A DNA stretch of 64,000 nucleotides from Pseudoclavibacter caeni. Its GTDB lineage: Bacteria; Actinomycetota; Actinomycetes; Actinomycetales; Microbacteriaceae. Below the pieces are notes generated by a model that saw only the letters and a program-made list of their open reading frames with translations, did no database searches and was not told where the DNA came from. The DNA is taken from positions 89,442-153,441 of the forward strand of contig NZ_WBKA01000005.1 in the NCBI RefSeq assembly GCF_008831125.1. The letters are read 5' to 3'. Numbering within the stretch: the first letter of the stretch is position 1; each line of letters starts with the position of its first letter. This document shows positions 19,687 through 28,030 of this stretch, in pieces. The position numbers and the translations under genes are program-made.

Positions 19687-20487
19687 GTGAACGATGACCA
19701 CGCCGCCCAGACCGGCACGCAGTCGCTCGACCGGGCGTTGCGCCTCCTCCACCTCATCGCCGACGCGGACGCCCCCTGCGGCACCGGCGAGCTGTCCCGC
19801 CGGGCCGGACTGACGCGTCCGACCGCCCACCGGCTGCTGCAGGGCCTGCACCACGCCGGCATGGTCTCCCGCGCGGACGCGACCGAGCCCGTCACGGGGT
19901 CGCACCGCACGGCACGCTGGGAGCTGGGGCCGCAGCTGGCCGTGCTCGGCACGCTCGCCGCGGCGCGACGACCGCTCCCCCGGCTCGCCCGGCCGCTGCT
20001 GCAGCGGATCGCCCAGGCCACCGGGGAGAGCGCGTTCCTCTCCGTGCTGCGCGGCCACACGACCGTGTGCGTGGCTGAAGAGGAGGGCTGGTACCCGATG
20101 CGGTCGTACGTGCTGCACGTGGGCAGCCGGTTCCCCGTCGGCGTGGGCACCGCGGGGATGGCGTTCGCGGGACTGCTCGACGCCGACGAGCTCGACCGGG
20201 CGCTCGCGGCGACCCGGGCCGGGCGGGTGGAGCTCGGCCCCGCCTTCGACGACGACCGGGTGCGGGTGCGCGCCGAGCGGACGCGACGGCTCGGCTGGGC
20301 GTGGAACCCCGGCCTCATCGTGGCTGGCAGCCACGGGGTCGGCGTGGCGGTGCGCGAGCCGGGGGCGCCGGCCTGGGCGCTGAGCGTCACCGGGGTGGAG
20401 CAGCGCTTCGCCGACGGACGCGCCGAGCGACTTGCGGAGACGCTGCTGGAGGCGGCGACCGAGCTGCGCGAGCGGCTCGCCCGCTGA
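19687..20487 (+). CDS. IclR family transcriptional regulator
   Basis: A 266-residue regulator with an N-terminal winged helix-turn-helix (SLDRALRLLHLIADADAPCG, TGELSRRAGLTRPTAHRLLQ, about residues 12-60) and the C-terminal IclR effector domain (GESAFLSVLRGHTTVCVAEE, then FPVGVGTAGMAF). In the family this domain binds small organic acids. It is divergent from the CoA-transferase/thiolase operon, the usual arrangement for an IclR protein controlling that catabolic operon. The GTG start is set by TATAGT 6 nt upstream. Confidence 0.92.
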   Translation: MNDDHAAQTGTQSLDRALRLLHLIADADAPCGTGELSRRAGLTRPTAHRLLQGLHHAGMVSRADATEPVTGSHRTARWELGPQLAVLGTLAAARRPLPRLARPLLQRIAQATGESAFLSVLRGHTTVCVAEEEGWYPMRSYVLHVGSRFPVGVGTAGMAFAGLLDADELDRALAATRAGRVELGPAFDDDRVRVRAERTRRLGWAWNPGLIVAGSHGVGVAVREPGAPAWALSVTGVEQRFADGRAERLAETLLEAATELRERLAR

Positions 20488-20499
20488 CGGGACCGCGGG

Positions 20500-21507
20500 T
20501 CAGAGCCAGTCGCGCACCTTGAACTGGATGTACAGGCCGACGCTCGTGAGCGCGACGAGGGCGATCGCGACGACGCCGCCGGTGCCGGTGCCGAACAGCG
20601 GCAGGTCGACGTTCATGCCGAAGAACCCGGTGATGAGCGTGGGCACGGCGATGATCGCCGCCCAGGCGGTGAGCTTCTTCATCACGAGATTCATCCGGTT
20701 GCCCTGGCTGGAGAGGTTCGTGTCGACGATCGTGCTGGCGAGGTCGCGCAGCGAGTCGGTCCAGTCGCTCACCCGCAGCACGTGGTCGTACACGTCCAGC
20801 AGGTAGGGCTGCAGCGCGTCCGGCAGCGGCGGGTCGGAGCGGTTGATGATGCTGCTGACGATCTCGCGGGTGGGCAGGGCGAGCCGGCGCAGCACGACGA
20901 GCTGCTTGTGCAGCAGGTAGGCGTCCCGCTGCACACGGTGGGCGTCCGGATGCGTGCCGAGCACCTCCGCCTCCAGCTGCTCGACCTCCTCGTCGAGCGC
21001 CTGGACGGTGTCGAAGTGCGTGTCTACGACGTGGTCGACGATCGCCCACACCAAGGTCATCGGCCCGGCGGCGAGCAGCCCCGGATGCGCCTCCCACCCC
21101 CGTCTCACGCAGTCGATGTCGAACCCGTCGGCCCGACGCACGGTGACCACGACTCGGCCGGCGACGAACACGTCCACCTCGTGGCGCACGATGCGATCCT
21201 GCGGGGCCGGCGCGGGGCCTGGCCCAGCGAGCGCCAGGGCGTAGAGGGTGAGGAACAGATGGGTCTCGTAGCGGACGAGCTTCGCCCGCTCCTCGCTCCC
21301 CTCGACATCCTCCACGGCGAGAGGGTGCAGGTGCAGCAGCTCGGCGAGCCGCTCGAGCCGCTCGTGATCGGGGTCGACGAGGTCGACCCAGGTGACCCGC
21401 TCGGCGTCGTCGCGCAGCGCCGTGATCTCCTCGACCGCGGCGGTGCACTCGATGCGGCCGTCGCGGTAGACGACCGCGGTGGCCGCGGGCTCGGTGCTGG
21501 CTGGCAT
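20500..21507 (-). CDS. corA: CorA family magnesium/cobalt transporter
   Basis: A 335-residue divalent cation channel. The large N-terminal cytosolic domain and long stalk helix (VQALDEEVEQLEAEVLG) are followed by two C-terminal membrane helices with the signature GMN in ITGFFGMNVDLP, which forms the selectivity filter. The upstream frame is open much further, but the CorA homology begins near MPASTEPAATAVVYRDG, and a TAGACT hexamer 7 nt before this ATG supports the start. It follows the phosphatase gene by 10 bp on the same strand. Mg2+ as the main ion is family knowledge. Confidence 0.93.
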   Translation of the reverse strand: MPASTEPAATAVVYRDGRIECTAAVEEITALRDDAERVTWVDLVDPDHERLERLAELLHLHPLAVEDVEGSEERAKLVRYETHLFLTLYALALAGPGPAPAPQDRIVRHEVDVFVAGRVVVTVRRADGFDIDCVRRGWEAHPGLLAAGPMTLVWAIVDHVVDTHFDTVQALDEEVEQLEAEVLGTHPDAHRVQRDAYLLHKQLVVLRRLALPTREIVSSIINRSDPPLPDALQPYLLDVYDHVLRVSDWTDSLRDLASTIVDTNLSSQGNRMNLVMKKLTAWAAIIAVPTLITGFFGMNVDLPLFGTGTGGVVAIALVALTSVGLYIQFKVRDWL

Positions 21508-21514
21508 GCTCTCG

Positions 21515-21520
21515 AGTCTA
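21515..21520 (-). promoter_or_regulatory. -10 hexamer of leaderless corA
   Basis: TAGACT (minus strand) overlaps the last codons of the preceding phosphatase gene and lies 7 nt before the corA ATG. Confidence 0.45.
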
Positions 21521-22537
21521 CGATCGACCGGCGTCGGGCCGCTCCAGCGCGCTCCTCGCGACGCCGTCGAGGATGTCCTGCTCGCTGTACGCGATCGGCA
21601 CGGCGAGCCCCGCGGCCACCAGTCGGGCGCACACGCGATCCCAGATGACCGCCGCGGCGCCGACCACGTCGCGGCGCCCCGGGTCGACGCCGAGCGCGGC
21701 GAGCTCGGTCGCGTCGGAGCGGATGATCCGGGCCGCCGCGCGGCGCAGTGCGTCCACCGGCCACGCGCGCCTGGAGAGCTCGGCACGGCGCGCGCAGGAG
21801 ACGCCGGCTGCGACGGCCGCGATCGCGCCGACCGAGTCAGACACCCCGATGACCCGGTCGAGGCCGCCCAGCGGCACGATCTGCTCGGCGCGGTCGAGCG
21901 CCCGGTCGACGTCCCGCGCGATCGCGGCACGAACGGTGGCGTCCAGCGGCGTGCCGGCCACGTGCCGCTCGGCGAGGCGGACGCTGCCGACGTCCATCGA
22001 GTGCGCGGCCAGCACGGCGCCGGCCGTCGCGTCGCCGACGACGAGCTCGGTGGAGCCACCGCCCATGTCGATCACGAGCGTGCGATCCGGTCGCCCGGGC
22101 GCCGCCGCGCGCGGCAGGCCCGCGGTCGCCCCGCGGAATGACAGCGCCGCCTCCTCGGTGCCGGCGATGACCTCCGGGATGACGCCGAGGACGCTGCGGA
22201 CCCGGTCGACGAGCGGGGCCGGGTCGGTCACGTCACGGCTGGCCGAGGTGGCCGCGAACCGCACCCGGGACGCCGGCACGGCGAGTCGGTCGAGCTCGGC
22301 TCGGATCACCGCCAGGGCGGCGTCGAGCCGGGCGAGCGCCGGCGGGGCGAAGCGGCGGGTGCGGTCGACGCCCTCGCCGAGGCGGATCACCCGGGAGCGC
22401 CGCGCGAGCTCGCGCGCCCCGTCGGGCGCGCGTTCGAGGACGAGCAGGCGGATCGTGTTCGTGCCGCAGTCCACGCCGGCGGCGCGGACCGGCTCTGGAG
22501 CATCCGGCCGGAGCGTGCGCGGGGTCTGACTCGACAT
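21518..22537 (-). CDS. ppx: Ppx/GppA family exopolyphosphatase
   Basis: A 339-residue member of the actin-like Ppx/GppA phosphatase family, which hydrolyses polyphosphate or pppGpp. It has the phosphate-1 motif AAGVDCGTNTIRLLV at the N-terminus, ATSASRDVTD, EEAALSFRGA, and the phosphate-2 motif VIDMGGGSTELVVG. At this length it is the short, single-module form common in actinomycetes. Two ATG codons lie close together; the one at 22537 is preferred because TACCAT stands 7 nt upstream. corA follows closely. Confidence 0.9.
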   Translation of the reverse strand: MSSQTPRTLRPDAPEPVRAAGVDCGTNTIRLLVLERAPDGARELARRSRVIRLGEGVDRTRRFAPPALARLDAALAVIRAELDRLAVPASRVRFAATSASRDVTDPAPLVDRVRSVLGVIPEVIAGTEEAALSFRGATAGLPRAAAPGRPDRTLVIDMGGGSTELVVGDATAGAVLAAHSMDVGSVRLAERHVAGTPLDATVRAAIARDVDRALDRAEQIVPLGGLDRVIGVSDSVGAIAAVAAGVSCARRAELSRRAWPVDALRRAAARIIRSDATELAALGVDPGRRDVVGAAAVIWDRVCARLVAAGLAVPIAYSEQDILDGVARSALERPDAGRS

Positions 22538-22544
22538 GAGCCCC

Positions 22545-22550
22545 ATGGTA
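22545..22550 (-). promoter_or_regulatory. -10 hexamer of leaderless ppx
   Basis: TACCAT (minus strand) lies 7 nt before the chosen ATG and contains the alternative upstream ATG, which would then not be transcribed. Confidence 0.4.
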
Positions 22551-22616
22551 GAGGCCCGGCCGCCGCAGCCCGGCCGCACCCTGCGCGGGGAATATCCCGA
22601 CGCCCCGATCGTTGGA

Positions 22617-22637
22617 GTTGAGCGTATGACACTCAAG
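22617..22637. promoter_or_regulatory. HAIR-like HspR operator before clpC
   Basis: GTTGAGC, a 7-nt spacer (GTATGAC) and ACTCAAG. The HspR-associated inverted repeat is CTTGAGT-N7-ACTCAAG; the right arm and spacer length are exact, the left arm matches 5 of 7. It lies 67 bp before the clpC start codon. Confidence 0.75.
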
Positions 22638-22704
22638 TCCGAGGGTGCGACGTCCGCGAGTCCGCGGGCCGGCCGCACCCTTCCAACCACTGTGAGGAGG
22701 CACC

Positions 22705-25434
22705 GTGCCAGAGAACGTCACCCCCAGCCGCGGCGAGGCAGGCCCCCACGGCGACCATGACGGCGAGCGGGAGCGCGCCGCATTCGACGAGTTCCTCGCC
22801 CGCTATCTCGCCGGCGAGCGGGCCACGCAGTCGCGGCAGGCGATCGACATCAGCCGGTTGCTCGCCCGGCGCACGCAGACGGCGCTGGCCCGGGCTGGCT
22901 CGTACGCGGTCGCCCGTGGACAGGGCGAGGTCGACGCGCTTCACCTGCTGCGCGTGCTCGTGACCCGGGATCCGGCGGCCGGCGTGGTGCGCGGACTCGG
23001 CATCACACCCGAGCGGGTCGTGGAGGCCGTGGAGGCCCGGCTCCCGCAGGCGGTGCCGGGCGCCGCGGTCACCGAGGCCCCGGCGATCACCCCCTCGCTG
23101 CAGCGGGTGCTCTTCCACGCCTTCCAGATCGCGCGCGCCTCGGGAGCGACCTACATCGATCTGGAGCACCTCTTCCTCGCGCTCGTCCTGGACCAGGACA
23201 CGCCCGCCGGCCAGGTGCTCACCCGGCTCGGCATCACTCCGCAGGCGGTCACCCGCGGCGTGCGGCCCGCCGATATCGCGCACGCGTCCGATGCGGCGGA
23301 GACCGCGGCGGCCGACGCGTCCGACGGCGCGGTGGACGAGGACGACGATGCGCAGGACGCCACCGCGTCCACCGAGGCCGGGGCCACCCCGATGCTCGAT
23401 CGCTTCGGCGAGGACCTCACCGCCCGCGCCGAGGCCGGCGAGCTCGACCCGGTGATCGGCCGGGACGACGAGATCGTGCAGACCGTGGAGATCCTCTCGC
23501 GGCGCACGAAGAACAATCCCGTGCTCGTCGGCGAGGCGGGCGTCGGCAAGACGGCCGTCGTCGAGGGGCTCGCCGAGCGGATCGCCTCCGGCGACGTGCC
23601 CCCGGCGGTCGCCGGCCGGCGTGTCATCACCCTCGACCTGCCCGCCCTGGTGGCCGGCACCCGGTTCCGGGGCGACTTCGAGGAGCGGCTGACCCGCCTG
23701 CTCGACGAGATCGCCGCCCACCGCGACGAGCTCGTCGTGTTCATCGACGAGCTGCACACCGTCGTCGGCGCCGGCGGCTCCGCACCCGGCGACGGCATGG
23801 ACGCGGCGAACATCCTCAAGCCGCGGCTGGCCCGCGGCGACCTGCACCTGGTCGGGGCGACGACCCTCGATGAGTACCGGCGCATCGAGCACGACCCGGC
23901 GCTGGCCCGCCGGTTCCAGCCGGTCACGGTCGACGAGCCGAGCGAGGACGACGCGGTGCGGATCGTCGAGGGTGTCGCCCCCGCCTTCGCCCACCACCAC
24001 GACGTGCGGTACACGCCGGAGGCGCTTCGCGCCGCCGTGCGGCTGTCGGCCCGCTACCTGCCCGACCGTCGGCTGCCGGACAAGGCGATCGACCTGATCG
24101 ACCAGGCCGGGGCCCGGCTGCGGCTGCGGCTCGGCGCTGTCACCGGGGAGCGCACCGTCGACACCGCGCCGCTCATGGAGCGGCTGGCCGAGCTGGAGGC
24201 GGAGAAGAACGCCGCCGTGGACCAGGAGCGCTACGAGGACGCCGGCACGGCCCGGGATCGCATCCGCGAGGTGCAGCACGAGCTCGACGAGGCCACCGCG
24301 CACAACGCGCGAGTGGCGTCGGAGCGCGCCGCGGGGTCCCAGGACGCCCCGGTGGAGGCGGTCGTCGACGAGGCGCAGATCGCCGGGGTCGTCGCCCGGC
24401 GCACCGGCATCCCCGCCGAGCGCATCAGCGAGGGCGAGCGCGCCCGGCTGGCGCACCTCGAGGAGGAGCTGCACGCGCGGGTGGTCGGGCAGGACGACGC
24501 GGTCAGTGCCGTCGCCCGGGCCGTGCGTCGCGGGCGCACCGGGCTCGCCGACCCGCACCGCCCTGTGGGCAGCTTCCTGTTCTTGGGGCCCACCGGCGTC
24601 GGCAAGACCGAGCTGGCCCGCACACTCGCCCGTTCGCTGTTCGGCGACGAGCGGGCGATGGTGCGCTTCGACATGTCGGAGTTCGGCGAGCGACACACCG
24701 CCTCGCGGCTCGTGGGCGCCCCTCCGGGCTACGTCGGGTTCGACCAGGCCGGGCAGCTGACCGAGGCTGTGCGCCGCCGACCGTACTCGGTGCTGCTGCT
24801 CGACGAGATCGAGAAGGCGCACCCTGACGTGTTCGACCTGCTGCTGCAGGTGCTCGACGACGGCAGGCTCACCGACGGGCAGGGCCGCACGGTCGACTTC
24901 CGCAACACCGTGATCATCATGACGTCGAACCTGGGCTCGGAATTCCTGGCCTCGCGGTCGGGGGCGCTCGGGTTCGTCGCCAACGACGACCCGACCGGCT
25001 TCGGCTCGGAGCAGGCGCTGCGCGATCGGGTGATGGGCCGGCTGCGCGAGACGATGCGGCCCGAGTTCCTCAACCGCATCGACGAGATCGTACTGTTCCA
25101 CCGGCTCACCCGCGACCAGGTCGCCCGCATCACCCGCGGCATGGTCGACGAGGTCGCCGCCCGGCTCGCCGGGCAGGGCGTGCGGCTCGTCGTCTCGGAC
25201 GCGGCGGTCGCCCGGCTCGCCGAGCTCGGCTGGCAGCCCGAGTACGGGGCCCGCCCACTGCGGCGGACGATCCAGCGCGAGCTGGATGACCGCCTCGCCG
25301 ACCGCCTCGTGACCGGCACGCTGCAGCCCGGCGACACCGCCCGGGTGGACGAGCACGACAGGCAGCTCTCGGTGACCGTCGAGAGCGGCACCGACGCGCA
25401 TCCGGCTCCGCACCCGGTCGGTGACGCGGCCTGA
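22705..25434 (+). CDS. clpC: ClpC-type AAA+ unfoldase (Clp protease ATPase subunit)
   Basis: A 909-residue double-AAA+ unfoldase that feeds proteins to ClpP. An N-domain with two Clp repeats occupies about 15-185, followed by an acidic linker. AAA-1 has Walker A GEAGVGKT at 276; a UVR-like segment near 495-530 (KNAAVDQERYEDAGTARDRI) replaces the long middle domain of ClpB; AAA-2 has Walker A GPTGVGKT at 628. The tripeptide L755-G756-F757 in GALGFVAND matches the ClpP-docking loop, absent from ClpB. GTG is preceded by GAGGAGG. The HAIR-like site upstream suggests HspR heat-shock control. A C-terminal His/Pro/Asp-rich tail ends the protein. Confidence 0.92.
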   Translation: MPENVTPSRGEAGPHGDHDGERERAAFDEFLARYLAGERATQSRQAIDISRLLARRTQTALARAGSYAVARGQGEVDALHLLRVLVTRDPAAGVVRGLGITPERVVEAVEARLPQAVPGAAVTEAPAITPSLQRVLFHAFQIARASGATYIDLEHLFLALVLDQDTPAGQVLTRLGITPQAVTRGVRPADIAHASDAAETAAADASDGAVDEDDDAQDATASTEAGATPMLDRFGEDLTARAEAGELDPVIGRDDEIVQTVEILSRRTKNNPVLVGEAGVGKTAVVEGLAERIASGDVPPAVAGRRVITLDLPALVAGTRFRGDFEERLTRLLDEIAAHRDELVVFIDELHTVVGAGGSAPGDGMDAANILKPRLARGDLHLVGATTLDEYRRIEHDPALARRFQPVTVDEPSEDDAVRIVEGVAPAFAHHHDVRYTPEALRAAVRLSARYLPDRRLPDKAIDLIDQAGARLRLRLGAVTGERTVDTAPLMERLAELEAEKNAAVDQERYEDAGTARDRIREVQHELDEATAHNARVASERAAGSQDAPVEAVVDEAQIAGVVARRTGIPAERISEGERARLAHLEEELHARVVGQDDAVSAVARAVRRGRTGLADPHRPVGSFLFLGPTGVGKTELARTLARSLFGDERAMVRFDMSEFGERHTASRLVGAPPGYVGFDQAGQLTEAVRRRPYSVLLLDEIEKAHPDVFDLLLQVLDDGRLTDGQGRTVDFRNTVIIMTSNLGSEFLASRSGALGFVANDDPTGFGSEQALRDRVMGRLRETMRPEFLNRIDEIVLFHRLTRDQVARITRGMVDEVAARLAGQGVRLVVSDAAVARLAELGWQPEYGARPLRRTIQRELDDRLADRLVTGTLQPGDTARVDEHDRQLSVTVESGTDAHPAPHPVGDAA

Positions 25435-25629
25435 CCGGCGCCGGACGGATCCGACATGGCGCAGGCCGCTCGCGGGTCGGCTGCCCGATGAGGTGAGCCG
25501 ACTCGCGAGCCGACCCGGCTCCCGGGTGTGCCCGGTGGGCGCACGCTCTGGCACGGCCGAGGGCGCCTGGCGAGGCCGGCGGATGACGCACGCCGTCACG
25601 TCGGGCTGACGAGAGTCTGTGGAGGTGCG

Positions 25630-25635
25630 TAGGCT
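25630..25635 (+). promoter_or_regulatory. -10 hexamer of leaderless aldo/keto reductase gene
   Basis: TAGGCT lies 6 nt before the ATG. Confidence 0.55.
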
Positions 25636-25641
25636 CGTGGC

Positions 25642-26523
25642 ATGAGCACCCACGGAACCGCATCCCCGACCACCCCGTCCTCCCCTGTCGACGTCCCCCA
25701 GCTCACGCTCTCGGACGGTCACGCCCTGCCCGCCATCGGCCTCGGCACCTACCGCCTGCGCGGCGCCGCCGGCGCCGACGCGGTCGCCCGGGCGATCCGC
25801 ACCGGCTACCGGCTGATCGACAGCGCCTTCAGCTACGAGAACGAGGGCGCCGTGGGCGCCGGCGTGCGCGACTCCGACGTGGACCGCTCCGAGATCACCG
25901 TCACCTCCAAGCTGCCCGGCCGTCACCACGCCTACGACCAGGCGCTCGCCGCGATCGAGGAGTCGGTGTACCGCATGGGCATCGGCCCGATCGACCTCAT
26001 GCTCGTCCACTGGCCGAACCCGCTGGCGGGTCGGTATGTGGAGGCGTGGCAGGCCCTGCTCGAGGCCCGGGAGCGCGGGCTCGTCCGCTCGATCGGGGTG
26101 AGCAACTTCCTGCCCGAGCATCTGGAGCGGATCATCGCCGCGACCGGGGTGGCTCCGGTCGTCGACCAGATCGAGATCCACCCGCGCTTCCCACAGGACG
26201 AGGCCGTGCGCTGGAACGCCGACCACGGCATCCGCACCGAGGCGTGGAGCCCGCTGGGCCGCGCGTCCGGCATCCTCGCCGACCCCGTGCTCCAGGCGAT
26301 CGCCCGCGAGCACGGCCGGACGGTGGCGCAGATCGTCCTGCGCTGGCACGTGCAGCGGGGCGTCGTGCCGATCCCGAAGGCCGCCAGCCCCGACCGGCAG
26401 CGCGAGAACCTCGCCGTGTTCGACTTCGCCCTGAGCGAGTCGGACCTCGCCCGGATCGCGGAGCTCGCCCGTCCGGACGGCCGGCTGAAAGGCCAGGACC
26501 CTGCCACCTACGAGGAGTTCTAG
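25642..26523 (+). CDS. Aldo/keto reductase
   Basis: A 293-residue NADPH-dependent reductase of the AKR superfamily ((beta/alpha)8 barrel), reducing aldehydes or ketones. The catalytic tetrad is present: D60 and Y65 in LIDSAFSYENEG, K90 in TSKLPG, and H123 in LVHWPNP. The C-terminal cofactor motif IPKAASPDRQRENL is intact. It resembles 2,5-diketo-gluconate reductase-like members; the real substrate is unknown. It is monocistronic and followed by a large intergenic palindrome. Confidence 0.94.
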   Translation: MSTHGTASPTTPSSPVDVPQLTLSDGHALPAIGLGTYRLRGAAGADAVARAIRTGYRLIDSAFSYENEGAVGAGVRDSDVDRSEITVTSKLPGRHHAYDQALAAIEESVYRMGIGPIDLMLVHWPNPLAGRYVEAWQALLEARERGLVRSIGVSNFLPEHLERIIAATGVAPVVDQIEIHPRFPQDEAVRWNADHGIRTEAWSPLGRASGILADPVLQAIAREHGRTVAQIVLRWHVQRGVVPIPKAASPDRQRENLAVFDFALSESDLARIAELARPDGRLKGQDPATYEEF

Positions 26524-26548
26524 CCGAGGTGTGGCCCGGGCTGACGCC

Positions 26549-26620
26549 GATTCAGCATCCCGACCCCGATTCAGCAGCAGCACCGCGAATCCCGCTGAAC
26601 CCGATCAAGGATGCTGAATC
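26549..26620. repeat. Intergenic palindromic repeat, copy A
   Basis: Outer arms GATTCAGCATCC and GGATGCTGAATC are exact inverted copies. An inner pair, TTCAGC at 26570-26575 and GCTGAA at 26594-26599, nests inside. It lies between the convergent aldo/keto reductase and FMN reductase genes and may act as a bidirectional terminator. A related element occurs near 56.8 kb. Confidence 0.7.
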
Positions 26621-26681
26621 CGCGTCTCGACACGCCTCACCCACCGTCCGAGACCGGCCCGCCGCCCACCAGCGGCAGCCC

Positions 26682-27434
26682 TCACTCCCCTCCGGCGGCC
26701 AGGCGCATCAGATCCGTGTCGAAGTCGGGCCCGTCGTCGCGGCGGCGCTCGGCGGCCGAGTCGAAGGTGTGGTCGTACGAGCTCCACGTGCTGCGGGTCA
26801 TAGCCCGCTCGACGTCGTCGGCGACGAGGGCGATGAGCTCGGCGGCGGCGCGCTCGACCCGCTCGCCGAGGCCGGGGTCGAACCAGTCCCCGCCGGTGGC
26901 GAGCACCGAGGTGGGCACGGTCAGCGTGCGGAAGAAGGCGAGCACCCCGCGCAGCTCGATGTCGACGGCGAGGGCGTGCCGGGCGGTGCCGGCGGTCGCG
27001 AGCAGGGCGGCCGGCTTCGCCACGAGCAGGTCCTGGTCGAGGACGTCGAGGAAGCTCTTCAGCAACCCGCTCATGCCCGCCTTGTATATCGGTGTGGCGA
27101 TGACGACGCCGTCGGCGTGGGCGAGTGCGGTGACCGCGGACTCCAGCCGTTCGGAGCGCAGCCCGCCCACGAGCGCCTGCATGATCTCCTGGGCGAGCGG
27201 CCGCAGCCCGATGCGCCGGACGGTCACGCGCACCCCGGCGCGGTCGGCGGTCACGCCCGCGGCCCGGGCGAACCGGTCGGCGAGCATGTCGGTCGACGAC
27301 GGTTCGGAGACCCCGGCGCTGATGATGAGGATCGTCCGCGCGCGGTCGTCGCGCGTCTGCTCCGGTCCGGCCGGCTGACCGGCTGTCTCGTCCGGTCCGG
27401 CATCATGCCTGCTGGTGGTGGCTGTCGTGGTCAT
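26682..27434 (-). CDS. NADPH-dependent FMN reductase (CE1759-like)
   Basis: A 250-residue flavodoxin-fold reductase that would supply reduced FMN to a partner monooxygenase. After about 35 disordered residues comes the FMN phosphate loop region ISAGVSEPSSTDMLADR, then GVVIATPIYKAGMSGLLKSF, typical of the NADPH-dependent FMN reductase family. The sequence matches the CE1759-like group that is paired with luciferase-like monooxygenases. It is the last gene of a three-gene operon (monooxygenase, MarR, reductase), each joined by a 4-bp ATGA overlap. Confidence 0.85.
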   Translation of the reverse strand: MTTTATTSRHDAGPDETAGQPAGPEQTRDDRARTILIISAGVSEPSSTDMLADRFARAAGVTADRAGVRVTVRRIGLRPLAQEIMQALVGGLRSERLESAVTALAHADGVVIATPIYKAGMSGLLKSFLDVLDQDLLVAKPAALLATAGTARHALAVDIELRGVLAFFRTLTVPTSVLATGGDWFDPGLGERVERAAAELIALVADDVERAMTRSTWSSYDHTFDSAAERRRDDGPDFDTDLMRLAAGGE

Positions 27435-28030
27435 GATCCGCTCGTCTCCGAGGCGACGGCGGAGGCCGCCGCGTCCTCCATCCCGTCCGGGCCCGAGTCC
27501 GCCCGATTCTCGCTCGGCCGGCCCGAGTCGGACCGGCCCGCGGCCGTCTGGCCCGCAGGTGCCCGGCCCCTGCTCGTCCCGTCCGCACGGTCGATGAGCC
27601 GCCGGGCCAGGTCCCGCAGCCCGGTGAGCTGGGCGTCGTCGAGCGACGCCGTCATCCGGTCGGCGACCTGGCGGGCGTGCCGGCGGCCGATCGTCCGCTG
27701 CACCTCGTGCCCCGCCTCGGTCAGGCCGAGCCGCACCCGGCGGGCGTCGCGCAGGTCGCGTCCGCGGGACACCCAGCCACGGGTGACGAGCCGCTCGACG
27801 AGCCGCGAGAGCCCGGGCTGGGTGAGCATGACGTCCTGCCCCAGCGTGCGCTGGTCGAGCCCATCCGGGTGCCGGGCGAGCGTGTAGAGCACGTCATACT
27901 CGGACAGCGTCGCCGGATGCCACAGGTCGGCGGCCGCGAACTCGCGCAGCAGCACGCCCTGAGCGCGGAAGAGCGCCTCCCACGCCTCGTTGGCGAGCCG
28001 GGTGCGGGCGCGGGAGGCGGCCTTGGTCAT
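27431..28030 (-). CDS. MarR family transcriptional regulator
   Basis: A 199-residue winged-helix regulator: FAAADLWHPATLSEYDVLYT, then DGLDQRTLGQDVMLTQPGLS as the recognition helix-turn-helix, and RDARRVRLGLTEAGHE as the wing. The C-terminal 40 residues are a low-complexity polar tail. It is encoded in the middle of the operon between the monooxygenase and its reductase, overlapping both by 4 bp, so it probably represses its own operon through the palindrome over the promoter. The inducer is unknown; relatives sense phenolics or oxidants. Confidence 0.9.
   Translation of the reverse strand: MTKAASRARTRLANEAWEALFRAQGVLLREFAAADLWHPATLSEYDVLYTLARHPDGLDQRTLGQDVMLTQPGLSRLVERLVTRGWVSRGRDLRDARRVRLGLTEAGHEVQRTIGRRHARQVADRMTASLDDAQLTGLRDLARRLIDRADGTSRGRAPAGQTAAGRSDSGRPSENRADSGPDGMEDAAASAVASETSGS

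Noticed and set aside
22705..25434. Assignment as ClpB because of the HAIR-like site
   Set aside because: The long coiled middle domain of ClpB is missing, a UVR-like segment is present, and the second AAA+ domain has the LGF loop used to dock on ClpP.
22633..26583. Open frame of about 1316 codons on the minus strand
   Set aside because: It runs antisense through ClpC and the aldo/keto reductase, both with complete catalytic motifs. Its translation has no recognisable domain.
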